From Methylocystis heyeri (GTDB lineage Bacteria > Pseudomonadota > Alphaproteobacteria > Rhizobiales > Beijerinckiaceae): a stretch of DNA of 64,000 nucleotides. The DNA is taken from contig NZ_CP046052.1 of assembly GCF_004802635.2 (NCBI RefSeq), positions 3,100,001-3,164,000 on the forward strand, in the 5' to 3' direction. The notes below the pieces were generated by a model. It did not search any database. It was not told the origin of the DNA and was given only the letters and a program-made list of their open reading frames with translations. The position numbers and the translations under genes are program-made. Below, piece by piece: positions 16,596 through 25,230 of this stretch; the first letter of the stretch is position 1, and every line of letters starts with the position of its first letter.

Positions 16596-18199
16596 TCCGT
16601 CGCCTTCTCCTTTTGCTCGCGCTGCTCTGCGCCACGCCGGCTTTCGCCGGGGCCTGGGACCCCATGGGCCCCACAGGCGGCGCGCCCTCGCCGGTGGGCC
16701 CGCAGGGCGATCCCGGCTGCTCGGTGCTGCCCACCTCGGGCGCCCCGTCGCCCGCGCTCGGGCAGCTCTGCGACTGGGCCTTCGACGCCTCGCAGGGCGC
16801 GGTCTATGGCCCCAAGTCGACTTCAGGCTGGGGAACGCCGGTGATCATGACGCCGGTGCAGGTGGCGCAGACCGCCGCCGCCCAGGCGCAGCAGGCCGCG
16901 AGCGTCGCCCAGGCCGCCGCCGCCAGCGCAGCGGCCTCGGCCGCGAGCATCGGCAACAGCGCGGCCAATGCGGCGGCCTCTGCGGCGGCGGCCCTCGCCA
17001 GCGCCAATTCTGCGGCTGCGAGCGCGTCGAGCGCCGCGTCGGCCGCCAGCACGGCGATCGCCAATCTCCTCGCCGGCGCCAACATCTTCGTCGCGCCGCA
17101 GGCCATCATCGCTTCGGCGACGCCGGGGGCGATCATCGCGCCGGGAGCGATGCTGACGGTCCAGAACGACCCGGCGGTATCCAATACGATGCTTTACAAT
17201 CCAGGCACTCCGCCAGGATGGTTTACATTCGACCTCGCTAAACTGACCTTGCATGTGCCATCGGGTTCGTTGATGACGAACGCCGACGCGCTGGGGATTT
17301 TTCTCCTCAACGATGCTGCTGTCGTATCGGGCTCGACTTGTCCCGGTGGAGACGTCGGGGTGTCCTGCAGCAACGCGGTCGCCACCTACTGGATGGCGAT
17401 TGGCGACGTCGACGGCTCAGCGACATGGGCGCTCAATCCGACGATCTCGGATTGCCTCGCCGGCGGATGCGTCATCACGACCGATGTGATCGGCCGAACT
17501 TTGGTCATCGACGAAGCAGACGTGTCGGTTCACGCAAACAAGACCACTTTCCAGGGTTACGCCATTATGGGCTCGTCGACGCAGCAGCCTGTCGGCGCCG
17601 ACGGCTACACCTGCGGCAATCTCGGGGCCCCGGGAATTGTCTTTTCACATTGTTTCGTCGTGGACGACGCGACGAGCGTCATTGGCCTCTATCTCGGTTC
17701 TCAGGCGCGCACGGCCAACAGCCCGTCCTCTGTGCTGGACCTCGTCTATTACAATGCCGCCGGCGTCGGACAGGCGATTTCGATCCAGTCAATCAATTCG
17801 GCCATCAACATCACCTCTTCCGAATATGTCGGCGGCGAAGCGCCCAACGGCATGGCTCTCGCGGTCGCTCCCCACCAAGCCTATGTGCTCGCGACCGGCG
17901 CGGGCGACGCCAACCTCGTCCTCGGGGCGCTCGGAGCGGGGATGATCATAGTCAACAACAGCATTCTCCCCTCGGTGAGCGGAGCCGAAAGCCTGGGCGA
18001 TTCAGCCTATGTGTTCGGAGCCCTCTATACCCGCGCGGTCGTTTTCGACTCCACTGCAGCGCAGATCTCCGGCGCGGGCGACCCCAGTGGGATCGTCCAG
18101 CCGGCGGGGACGATCTATCAGCGCGCGGGCGCCGCCGCCGGATCGCGTCTCTGCGTCTCCGCCGGCGGCGGAGTCTGGAACTGCATTTCCGGAGTTTGA
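16592..18199 (+). CDS. Fibre-like protein with an N-terminal signal peptide
   Basis: A 535-residue protein. It starts with a strong signal peptide (MIRRLLLLLALLCATPAFAG). A Gly/Pro segment follows, then an alanine/serine coiled-coil repeat (about residues 90-155, AQAAAASAAASAAS style) of the kind seen in phage fibre shafts. The C-terminus is beta-rich with a fibre-like motif SLGDSAYVFGALYTRAVVFD. Fibres are normally assembled in the cytoplasm, so an export signal is unexpected. It could be an exported receptor mimic or blocker, or a lysogen surface protein. ATG 16592 overlaps the previous stop. Confidence 0.68.
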   Translation: MIRRLLLLLALLCATPAFAGAWDPMGPTGGAPSPVGPQGDPGCSVLPTSGAPSPALGQLCDWAFDASQGAVYGPKSTSGWGTPVIMTPVQVAQTAAAQAQQAASVAQAAAASAAASAASIGNSAANAAASAAAALASANSAAASASSAASAASTAIANLLAGANIFVAPQAIIASATPGAIIAPGAMLTVQNDPAVSNTMLYNPGTPPGWFTFDLAKLTLHVPSGSLMTNADALGIFLLNDAAVVSGSTCPGGDVGVSCSNAVATYWMAIGDVDGSATWALNPTISDCLAGGCVITTDVIGRTLVIDEADVSVHANKTTFQGYAIMGSSTQQPVGADGYTCGNLGAPGIVFSHCFVVDDATSVIGLYLGSQARTANSPSSVLDLVYYNAAGVGQAISIQSINSAINITSSEYVGGEAPNGMALAVAPHQAYVLATGAGDANLVLGALGAGMIIVNNSILPSVSGAESLGDSAYVFGALYTRAVVFDSTAAQISGAGDPSGIVQPAGTIYQRAGAAAGSRLCVSAGGGVWNCISGV

Positions 18200-18200
18200 C

Positions 18201-18392
18201 ATGACCAAATTGCTTTTGGCGCTGGCTCTCGCCTGCGTGCCTCTCCTGGCTGCGGCTCAAACCGTGGCCATTCCCTCCGTCATCGTGATCCAATCACGCC
18301 AGACCGCGCTGCGGCCTCCTCACCCCACAATGACCCCGTGTCAGATCCGGCGCAAAGCCGCGCGCAATCCGCAAAGCATCCCCAACTGCTGA
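18201..18392 (+). CDS. Very small secreted protein (phage cargo)
   Basis: A 63-residue protein with a signal peptide (MTKLLLALALACVPLLAAAQ) and a short basic, Pro-rich mature part containing two cysteines (TPCQIRRKAA and the C-terminal Cys). It follows the fibre-like gene by one base and precedes another exported protein. No family was recognised. Confidence 0.5.
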   Translation: MTKLLLALALACVPLLAAAQTVAIPSVIVIQSRQTALRPPHPTMTPCQIRRKAARNPQSIPNC

Positions 18393-18403
18393 AGGGCCTA
18401 TCC

Positions 18404-18874
18404 ATGAGAAAGTTTCTGATCGTCGCTGCGATCTTCGCTTCCTGCGCCGCCGCACGGGCCGATGAAATCGCCATCACCGTCGGCGAGGGGTTTGTCGTTC
18501 TCGACGCGCTCAAGGGCGTCCAGGCGGTAAAGCGAAAGGTCAAGGACGGCGACCGCTGGACCGAAACCGAGCTGGCGCTTTCGGACCCCGTGCGCATCGC
18601 GATCATCAAGGACAAGAACCGCCTGACCGCGGCGCTGGAGCCCTATCAGAAGGACGTCGCGGCGGCCCTCGCCGGGCGCTGCGGCCCAGTGCGGCAGGCC
18701 ACGGAATGCGCCGCCGATAAGCTCGCCGAGTTCAATAAGGACTATGCGGCGATCGCGGCGAAAAGCCTGAAGTTGGATCTCATTCCGCTCACGCGCGAGG
18801 ATCTGCAGGAGGGCAAGGACATCCCCATGCCGATCGTCGGCGCGCTGGCGCCGATCGCGCCCTGGGTGCGCTGA
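18404..18874 (+). CDS. Secreted protein of unknown function (phage cargo)
   Basis: A 156-residue exported protein (signal MRKFLIVAAIFASCAAARA). The mature part is helical, with CGPVRQATECAADKLAEF giving a likely disulphide, and a C-terminal ITREDL-like segment. No family was recognised. It is the last gene before the second operator-like palindrome and the tail sheath, and the third signal-peptide protein in a row. Confidence 0.6.
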   Translation: MRKFLIVAAIFASCAAARADEIAITVGEGFVVLDALKGVQAVKRKVKDGDRWTETELALSDPVRIAIIKDKNRLTAALEPYQKDVAAALAGRCGPVRQATECAADKLAEFNKDYAAIAAKSLKLDLIPLTREDLQEGKDIPMPIVGALAPIAPWVR

Positions 18875-18883
18875 CAAAAACGT

Positions 18884-18901
18884 CTGCGACAGCTGTCGCA
18901 G
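18884..18901. promoter_or_regulatory. Palindromic operator-like site, copy 2
   Basis: CTGCGACAGCTGTCGCAG is an 18-bp perfect palindrome in the 100-base gap before the tail sheath gene, centred about 84 bases upstream of its ATG. It shares 15 bases with the site at 6668-6682. It probably marks the promoter of the sheath-to-D tail operon. Confidence 0.55.
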
Positions 18902-18975
18902 GCGCAATTCCTTGGGGGCGTCCTCAGATTGAGGCCCTGAAACGGGCGCGTCAAGCGCTCTTGAAAGGGCCTCAA

Positions 18976-20235
18976 ATGACGGCGACCCCGCTCCAATTCT
19001 TCCACGGCTCCCAGGTCGTCGAGGGCACGCAGGCGATCCAGTCGCCGGTTCTCGGCGATCAGGCCGCCGTCGGCCTCGTCGGCACCGCGGATGGCGCCGA
19101 CAACGCCAAATTCCCGTTCAACGAGCCGATCCTGATCCAGAACCCCACGGCCGCCGCGGGGCTGGGGACCGCCGGCACGCTGCCGCAGGCAATCGCCGAC
19201 ATCTATGCGCAGGCGGGCTGCAATGTGGTGATGATCCGCGTTCCCTCCGCCGTCGACCTCGACACTCAGCTCGCCAATGTCATCGGCTCGGCTTCGGCCC
19301 AGACCGGCGTGTATGGGCTGCTCTCGGCCGCGCCTGTGGTGGGGGTCAAGCCCAAGACCCTCATCGCGCCGGGCTTTACGCCCCAGCGCGTCGCCTCCGT
19401 TTCCGCTCCGGGCGTCCTCGGGGCCAATCCGGTGGTCGCGGCGCTGCTCCCGATCGCGGAAAGCCTGCGCGGCCGGGTCTATGCCTCGACGCCCTCGACC
19501 AATTTCACCGACGCCTTTTACTGGGCCGCCGACTGGGGCTCGGACCGCGTGGTGGCGTTCTATCCCAATGTCCTCACCTGGGCGGAGAGCCTCGCGGCCT
19601 ACATAAATGCGCCGGCCGACGCCACCATGGCGGGGCTTCTCGCCAAGGTGCAAAACACCAAAGGCTTCTGGTGGTCGTCCTCAAACCAGCTGATCGATAT
19701 CGGCGGCACGTCGAGCCCGATCAATTTCGACAACAGCTATGCCTGCCTCGCCAACCTGCTCAACGAGAACAAGATCGCGACGATCATCAATATCCAGAAG
19801 AGCATGGGGAACGGGATCGGCGGCTGGCGGCGCTGGGGCAACACCAACCTCTCGGCCAACACCGCGACGCAGTTCGAATGCGTCCGCACCACGATGGACG
19901 CGATCTTCGACGCGCTCGATGTCGTCTCGCTGCAATGGGTCGACGCCGATCCGACGCCTCAGACGCTGGCCGACATGACCTTCGCCGCCCAGCAGTTCTT
20001 CAACAGCCTGAAGAACCAGGGCGTCATCATCGGCGGCAAGGTGTGGCTCGACGCCAACGACAACAACGCCCAGCAAATGAGCCAGGGCATCTACTGCTGG
20101 CGCATCGACCCGACTCCGGCCGCGCCGATGCAGACCATTACCTACTACTCCCAGCTCAACAACCAGTACTACACCGACGAGCTGACCTCGCTGGCCTCGA
20201 TCATCAACGCCGGCACTCTGACGACGGGGGCTTAA
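18976..20235 (+). CDS. Phage contractile tail sheath protein (P2 FI-like)
   Basis: A 419-residue sheath protein. Its N-terminus (FFHGSQVVEGTQAIQSPVLG) and domain order match P2 FI. The C-terminal conserved domain shows ENKIATIINIQKSMGNGIGG and WVDADPTPQTL before the final TITYYSQLNNQYYTDEL. I chose ATG 18976 over an in-frame TTG at 18961 because AAAGGG lies at the right distance. It contracts to drive the tube through the cell envelope. Confidence 0.9.
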   Translation: MTATPLQFFHGSQVVEGTQAIQSPVLGDQAAVGLVGTADGADNAKFPFNEPILIQNPTAAAGLGTAGTLPQAIADIYAQAGCNVVMIRVPSAVDLDTQLANVIGSASAQTGVYGLLSAAPVVGVKPKTLIAPGFTPQRVASVSAPGVLGANPVVAALLPIAESLRGRVYASTPSTNFTDAFYWAADWGSDRVVAFYPNVLTWAESLAAYINAPADATMAGLLAKVQNTKGFWWSSSNQLIDIGGTSSPINFDNSYACLANLLNENKIATIINIQKSMGNGIGGWRRWGNTNLSANTATQFECVRTTMDAIFDALDVVSLQWVDADPTPQTLADMTFAAQQFFNSLKNQGVIIGGKVWLDANDNNAQQMSQGIYCWRIDPTPAAPMQTITYYSQLNNQYYTDELTSLASIINAGTLTTGA

Positions 20236-20757
20236 ATGGCGGGCGGAACCCAGCTCGATTACACGCTGCAGGCGTTTTCTGTGGCCGTCGCCGGGACGAT
20301 GTATGCCGGCGCCGCCGACAAATGCACGCTCCCGAAAATGAAGAAGAAGATGGAGGAGCATCGCGGCGGCGGCATGCTGATGGGCCGCAAGATATCGCTC
20401 GGCTATGAGGCGATGGAGTTCGGAACCAGCATCATCGCGGCCGATCCCAATCTGCTCGCCCAGGGCGGTCTCTATCTCGGCAACCGGGATCTCGTCTTCT
20501 CGGTGCGCGGCTACCTGGACGGCGACAACAACGCCCAGCACACCGCGATCTGTCAGATGGCGGGCGAGGTCTCCGATCTCGATTTCGGCGATTGGTCTCC
20601 GGGCAAGCTCGCCAAGGTCGATTTCAAGGCCTCGCTCTACGCCGTCGCGCTGCAGATCGACAGCAATACGATCTGGCGGATCGACGCCAAGAACGGGATC
20701 TACAACGTCGGCGGCAACGATTTCTACGCGGCCATCAAGACCGCGCTCGGGCTCTAA
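20236..20757 (+). CDS. Phage major tail tube protein (P2 FII-like)
   Basis: A 173-residue P2 FII-type tube protein that follows the sheath stop directly. Typical features are KCTLPKMKKKMEEHRGGGM, the beta-sandwich core and VSDLDFGDWSPGKLAKVDF near the C-terminus. It polymerises into the inner tube on the tape measure protein. Confidence 0.88.
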   Translation: MAGGTQLDYTLQAFSVAVAGTMYAGAADKCTLPKMKKKMEEHRGGGMLMGRKISLGYEAMEFGTSIIAADPNLLAQGGLYLGNRDLVFSVRGYLDGDNNAQHTAICQMAGEVSDLDFGDWSPGKLAKVDFKASLYAVALQIDSNTIWRIDAKNGIYNVGGNDFYAAIKTALGL

Positions 20758-20772
20758 AAGGAGGTTTCTCAA

Positions 20773-21153
20773 ATGACGGACGCACCCGCTGCTGCTGCTC
20801 CCATCCCCGCGATCGCGCCGATCGTCGTCGTCCCCGCGGACCCGCAGGCTCCGGCCGGCGGCGCTCCAGACGCTGGCGCCGCGGGTCCGGCCGTGGTGGA
20901 TTTCGACGCCGGGCAGAACTGGCAGTCCGAAGTCTACCCGCTCAAGCATCCGTTCAAATTCGCGGGTGTGACTTACACGAGCGTCACCATCCGAACCCCT
21001 TCCGGGGCGGACATCGCCAACTACGTCTCCGGGAAGGCCACACCGCTCGATTTCGCGATACAGCTGACCGGGCTCGACTCTACGATCCTGCTGAAACTGC
21101 ACGCGGCGGACTATAAGGCGATCACCAAGGCGGCCCTGGGTTTTTTGGCCTAA
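20773..21153 (+). CDS. Phage tail assembly chaperone E
   Basis: A 126-residue P2 gpE-like chaperone with an Ala/Pro-rich N-terminus and a conserved C-terminal half (YTSVTIRTPSGADIANYV). It prevents premature aggregation of the tape measure protein. The gene ends right after a T TTT TTG slippery heptamer (21141-21147), so a longer frameshifted form is expected. Position between tube and tape measure is diagnostic. Confidence 0.8.
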   Translation: MTDAPAAAAPIPAIAPIVVVPADPQAPAGGAPDAGAAGPAVVDFDAGQNWQSEVYPLKHPFKFAGVTYTSVTIRTPSGADIANYVSGKATPLDFAIQLTGLDSTILLKLHAADYKAITKAALGFLA

Positions 21154-21302
21154 GCCCCGACATCGAGAACGTCCTCGACGACATCGGGCTGTGCTTCCAC
21201 TATTCGCGCCGGGAAGTCGCCGCCATGCCGCTTCCCGCCATACAGCGCCTGCATATCCGCGCGCTTCGGCATCTCGCCATGATTTACGGGGTTAGCCCAT
21301 GA
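21141..21302 (+). CDS. E' frameshift extension of the tail assembly chaperone
   Basis: A -1 shift on T TTT TTG (in phase with the E frame) opens a frame of 53 codons, starting FFGLSPDIENVLDD and ending HLAMIYGVSP. Its TGA at 21300-21302 overlaps the tape measure ATG. P2 and relatives make E+E' with the same heptamer. The extension has no start codon of its own, is helical and is protein-like. I infer programmed frameshifting. Confidence 0.72.
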   Translation, partial: FFGLSPDIENVLDDIGLCFHYSRREVAAMPLPAIQRLHIRALRHLAMIYGVSP

Positions 21303-23479
21303 GCGCGATGACCGTCGAAATGCTGCTTCGGCTGGTGGATCAGTTCACCGCGCCGATGCGCGCCGCGGAGAGCGAACTCAAGAACTTCGACAAGGCCGCC
21401 AAGGATCTCGGCAAAAGCTCTGGCGCCGGCGGCGCCGGACCGGCTGTCGCCTGGATCGAACAGCAACGTCAGATCGAAAAGGCGGCCAAGGAACTCGACT
21501 CCTATCGCAAGGAGGTCGAGAAATCCGAGTCGGCGATGCGCGCCATGGCGGACGCCGCCATCGCCCGCAAGCTGGCGCATGAATCGGTCGATCTCGCCAT
21601 GGCCGGGGTGAAGGCTGGCGTCGAGGGCGCCCATACCGAGGTCTCTCTCGAAACCCAGGGCAACAGCGCCGCCGACATTCGCGAGATACAGGCCAAGGCG
21701 GCCGAGCTGTCGCGCCAGTTCCGCGCCTTCGACAAGACCTCGATCGAGAACATGATCGCCGACGCCAAGACTTTCGTCGGCTCGCTGGAACACGCCTATG
21801 AGGCGATGCCGGAGCTGCTCAAGCTGCGGACCATCCAGCAGGGCATGCACGGCCATTCGAGCGACAAGGATTTCGCCTATCTCGCCAAGGCGCTCGAACA
21901 GGGCGGCGTCGCAAATGATCCCGCCAAGCGCGCGGCCCGCGTCGACACCTTCGCCCGCTGGATGGATGTTTATCGCGACACCTTTTCGGTCGACGCGATC
22001 AATGAGTTTTATTCGGGCCTGAAGGGGCCGATCGCCCGCACGCTCTCCGAGGACTTCCTTCGCGGCGCCGGCGGTCATTTCATTCAGGAAATGGGAGGCC
22101 ATCAGGCCGGCAATGCGCTGAGCCAGATGTACATGGCCATTGTCGCGGGTCGGGCGCAGCCGCGCGCTTTGGCCTCGCTGAATGATCTCGGACTTCTCGA
22201 CAAGGACAAGATCGTCGAAGGCGGCCCGTTCGGCGTAAGGGCGGCGCAACCGGGCGCGGTCCAGGGGTGGCGTCTGTTCCAAAGCGACCCGGACAAGTGG
22301 ATTACACAGGTCCTCGGTCCCGCGTTGGAAAAGCTTTCCGCTGAGAGGCGAGAGGAAGTCGAGGCGTCGCTCTTTTCCGACGCGACCGCCCGCAACATCG
22401 CCGACAAGCTGCTTAACCAGCAGCAGATCATCCAGAAGGATCGCAATCAGATCGCGGCTTCTCCGGGACTCGCCGCTGCGGAGAGCTGGGCCAACAAGGC
22501 CCCCTCCATGGCGGTTCACGCCGTGACGTCCCAGTTCGAGAACATGCTGCGCGACGCCAACAAGGGGGTGATGCCGGCGGCGACCGGCTTCATGAACTGG
22601 CTCGCGCAGATCGAAAGCGCCCTTAGTTCTGTGACCGAGAGATATCCCGCCGGGGCTGCGATCGCGGAGCTTTCGGCTGCTGCGGCGGGTCTTACCGCGT
22701 CGCTCAAAATCTCCATGGCCGCCATGACCAAGGCGCGCTCCTGGTGGACCGGCGAGTCGGCCGCCGGGGCTCCGGCCGGCGTGCAGGCCGGCTCGGAATA
22801 TGCCGAGATGGTCAAGGAGGTCGCAAAGGGCAACGGGCGCATCCCAGCCAAGCTCGCCGCCAAGATCCTGCAGGGCGGTCCCGAGGCTCAATCCCAGCTG
22901 ATCAAGGACGCCGAAGCCTATGCCAAGGGAGAAGGCCCGATCGCGGCCGAGGCGGCCAGCGTTGGCCGGAACCTGCTCAAGGGCCTGGGCAAAGGACTGC
23001 TGATGGGCGTGGTTTCGGCGGCGGCCGAGGCCGGTATGGAGAAGGTCGAGGAAAAAGCCTTCGGCTGGACGCCCGAGTCCAACGCCAAGGCGCGCGCGGC
23101 GATCGAGGGCAAGGCCCATGCATTCTGGCGCAGCCATGGCGTCGAGATGCCCTGGTGGGAAAAAGAGCAGCCCGCTGGGCCGGCGGGCGGCGGCGGCGCT
23201 TCGGCTGGGGCTGCGGCTCCCAAGGTCGACACCGGCGAAATCGACCAAGCCAAGGCCAAAGCCGAAGAGGCCGGCCCTCAGATCAAGGCGGCGCTCGACG
23301 TCACCGCCAAGCCCACAGTCGACATCTCCTCGATCGAGGCCGCGATCGGCGCGGCCGACTCGCTCATCGCCAAATTGGAGCGGGCGAAGACGGCCGCGCG
23401 CGGCGCCGCGCTGGAGATCAACCGATCGGCCGGCTCCTCGGGCCTCGGTTCCCTGCATGACGGCACGGAGACCCACTGA
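21299..23479 (+). CDS. Phage tail tape measure protein
   Basis: A 726-residue, strongly helical protein with an N-terminal domain typical of P2 T/Mu tape measures (EMLLRLVDQFTAPMRAAESEL). Long coiled coils follow, with a hydrophobic stretch (LLKGLGKGLLMGVVSAAAEA, about residues 559-578) that may act in membrane passage. It sets tail length; at this size the tail would be about 100 nm by the usual rule. It overlaps E' and U by short ATGA/TGATG joints. Confidence 0.88.
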   Translation: MSAMTVEMLLRLVDQFTAPMRAAESELKNFDKAAKDLGKSSGAGGAGPAVAWIEQQRQIEKAAKELDSYRKEVEKSESAMRAMADAAIARKLAHESVDLAMAGVKAGVEGAHTEVSLETQGNSAADIREIQAKAAELSRQFRAFDKTSIENMIADAKTFVGSLEHAYEAMPELLKLRTIQQGMHGHSSDKDFAYLAKALEQGGVANDPAKRAARVDTFARWMDVYRDTFSVDAINEFYSGLKGPIARTLSEDFLRGAGGHFIQEMGGHQAGNALSQMYMAIVAGRAQPRALASLNDLGLLDKDKIVEGGPFGVRAAQPGAVQGWRLFQSDPDKWITQVLGPALEKLSAERREEVEASLFSDATARNIADKLLNQQQIIQKDRNQIAASPGLAAAESWANKAPSMAVHAVTSQFENMLRDANKGVMPAATGFMNWLAQIESALSSVTERYPAGAAIAELSAAAAGLTASLKISMAAMTKARSWWTGESAAGAPAGVQAGSEYAEMVKEVAKGNGRIPAKLAAKILQGGPEAQSQLIKDAEAYAKGEGPIAAEAASVGRNLLKGLGKGLLMGVVSAAAEAGMEKVEEKAFGWTPESNAKARAAIEGKAHAFWRSHGVEMPWWEKEQPAGPAGGGGASAGAAAPKVDTGEIDQAKAKAEEAGPQIKAALDVTAKPTVDISSIEAAIGAADSLIAKLERAKTAARGAALEINRSAGSSGLGSLHDGTETH

Positions 23480-23901
23480 TGGCCCGCGTGCTCATGGGCT
23501 GGGGGCCGCATCGCTTCACCGTGGGCTCGATGGCCTATGAGGAGCTACGCCAGCGCGCCGAAGGTCGCTGGGGCAAGCACGAGATCATCGGGCGGCGTCC
23601 GGCCGGGCAATATCTGGGGCCCGGCGACGAGTCCGTGACGCTGCGCGGCGTGGTCTATCCGCTCGACATGATGGGCGGCGAGGACGCCCAGGTGCAGGCG
23701 CTGCTGTCGGACTGCACGACGGGCCAAGTCTACACGCTCCTATCCGCCAATGGCGACATCCAGGGGCCGTATCGGCTGGAACGCGCCGAGGCGATCGGGA
23801 CCTATCTCGACCCCGCCGGCAACGCCCAGCGGATCGAATACGAACTCCACTTCCACCCCCACGACGACGGCGACGGCGGGATTTTCTCGATCTGGCCTTG
23901 A
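23479..23901 (+). CDS. Phage tail protein U
   Basis: A 140-residue P2 gpU-like tail completion protein. Family signs are YEELRQRAEGRWGKHEIIGR, the motif PGDESVTLRGVVYP and the C-terminal YELHFHPH. It caps the distal tube. The ATG overlaps the tape measure stop. Confidence 0.87.
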   Translation: MARVLMGWGPHRFTVGSMAYEELRQRAEGRWGKHEIIGRRPAGQYLGPGDESVTLRGVVYPLDMMGGEDAQVQALLSDCTTGQVYTLLSANGDIQGPYRLERAEAIGTYLDPAGNAQRIEYELHFHPHDDGDGGIFSIWP

Positions 23902-23910
23902 GGAGGACTC

Positions 23911-24129
23911 GTGCCCCAGACCTACGTCACCAAGCAAAACGACATGGTCGACGCCATCGCGTCACGCTTTTACAGCTCGGAGCACGGCGGCGCCACCGAG
24001 GCGATCCTGAACGCCAACGACGGGCTCGCCTCCTATGGCCCGCTGCTGCCCGAGGGCCTGAAGATCATCATCCCCGACCTGCCGCCGGCGCAGCCCGCGC
24101 AGCTCGCGACCGTGAGCCTGTGGTCATGA
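23911..24129 (+). CDS. Phage tail protein X
   Basis: A 72-residue P2 gpX-like protein with a LysM-type fold: TYVTKQNDMVDAIASRFY and a final LPEGLKIIIPDLP. It starts at GTG 23911 with GAGGA upstream. It sits between U and D exactly as in P2 and overlaps D by 4 bases. Confidence 0.82.
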   Translation: MPQTYVTKQNDMVDAIASRFYSSEHGGATEAILNANDGLASYGPLLPEGLKIIIPDLPPAQPAQLATVSLWS

Positions 24130-25118
24130 TCCCCGTCGTCACGGTCTCGATCGACGGCAATCCGCTCACCCAGGTCCGGAAGCGTGCGATCTCGGGGGCG
24201 ATCATCGAAAGCGACGGAGAGAAGGCAGACTCGCTCAACCTCGAAATCTCGAACTACGACGGCCGCCTCAAGAAACCGACGCGAGGGCAGACCGTCGTCG
24301 TCGCAGTGGGTTGGGAGGAAATCGGCACGGTGAAGGTGGGCCAGTTCATCATTTCGACCGTGAGCAAGAAGGGGCCCGAGGCCGTGTTTCACGTCACCGG
24401 CGAGGCGGCGGACCTAAAAAAGACCCTCAAGGGCCAGAAGACCCGCAGCTGGACCGCCCCCAAGACGCTCGGCGACGTGTTCAAACAGGTCGCCAAGGAC
24501 AACGGGCTGAGCGCGGCGGTGGACCAGACCATCGCGAGCATCAAGATCGAGAAGATCGTGGCCCAGACGGCCGAGAGCGACATGCATCTCGTGACCCGTC
24601 TCGCCCGCCATTATGGGGCGCTCGCAACCGTGAAAGACGGCAATCTGGTGGTCGTGCCCCTGGGCAATGGCACGACGGCCAGCGGCGGGGCGGCGGCGAG
24701 CTGCCAGATCACGCCCAACGACTGCGAGTCGTTCAGCTTCGACGAGAACGACCGCAACGCCCGCGATAAGAGCCACGGGACCCACTACGACCGCAGTAAA
24801 GCCAAGCGGAGCGACGTCGCCAGCCAGAAGGGCCAGCCCCAGGACGGCGCTCCCGATTTCACCCACGTCCATCTTTTCGGGACCCAGACCGAAGCCCAGA
24901 ACCACGCCGACGGCCGCAAGCAGAAGTTCGATCGAGATTCGCGGCAGGCCCATTTCGCGTTGCGGCCGGGCCTGACCGGCGTCCCGCCGGGCGGCGTCGT
25001 CAACGCCAGCGGCTTCGGCGACGACGACGACACCGCCTGGACCGTCAAATCGCGGGAGTTCAGGTGGAACAAGGAGGGCCTCGCCGTCACGACGACGGCG
25101 CAGCCGCAACAGGGGTAG
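24126..25118 (+). CDS. Phage late control protein D / tail hub
   Basis: A 330-residue P2 gpD / Mu gp44-like protein that forms the baseplate hub under the spike. Typical features are SDGEKADSLNLEISNYDGRL, the TLGDVFKQVAKDNGL block and AESDMHLVTRLARHYG. It is the last structural gene. The name 'late control' is historical for P2 D and does not imply regulation here. Confidence 0.88.
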   Translation: MIPVVTVSIDGNPLTQVRKRAISGAIIESDGEKADSLNLEISNYDGRLKKPTRGQTVVVAVGWEEIGTVKVGQFIISTVSKKGPEAVFHVTGEAADLKKTLKGQKTRSWTAPKTLGDVFKQVAKDNGLSAAVDQTIASIKIEKIVAQTAESDMHLVTRLARHYGALATVKDGNLVVVPLGNGTTASGGAAASCQITPNDCESFSFDENDRNARDKSHGTHYDRSKAKRSDVASQKGQPQDGAPDFTHVHLFGTQTEAQNHADGRKQKFDRDSRQAHFALRPGLTGVPPGGVVNASGFGDDDDTAWTVKSREFRWNKEGLAVTTTAQPQQG

Positions 25119-25230
25119 CGGGGCCGGGAGACCCCGGACGCGGGCAGGCCGTAGGAAGCAACCCGCGCAGCGCGACAAACCGTAACGCTCCCCGCCGCCG
25201 GCGAGGATGCATGAGCGGGTTTAATTAAAA
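25119..25230 (+). other. Structured gap after the tail operon
   Basis: Two hairpins can be drawn: CGGGG/CCCCG (25119-25136) and CGCGGG/CCCGCG (25139-25167), followed by AT-rich TTTAATTAAAAA before the methylase ATG. It probably holds the end of the tail operon and a promoter or leader for the methylase. Confidence 0.3.
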
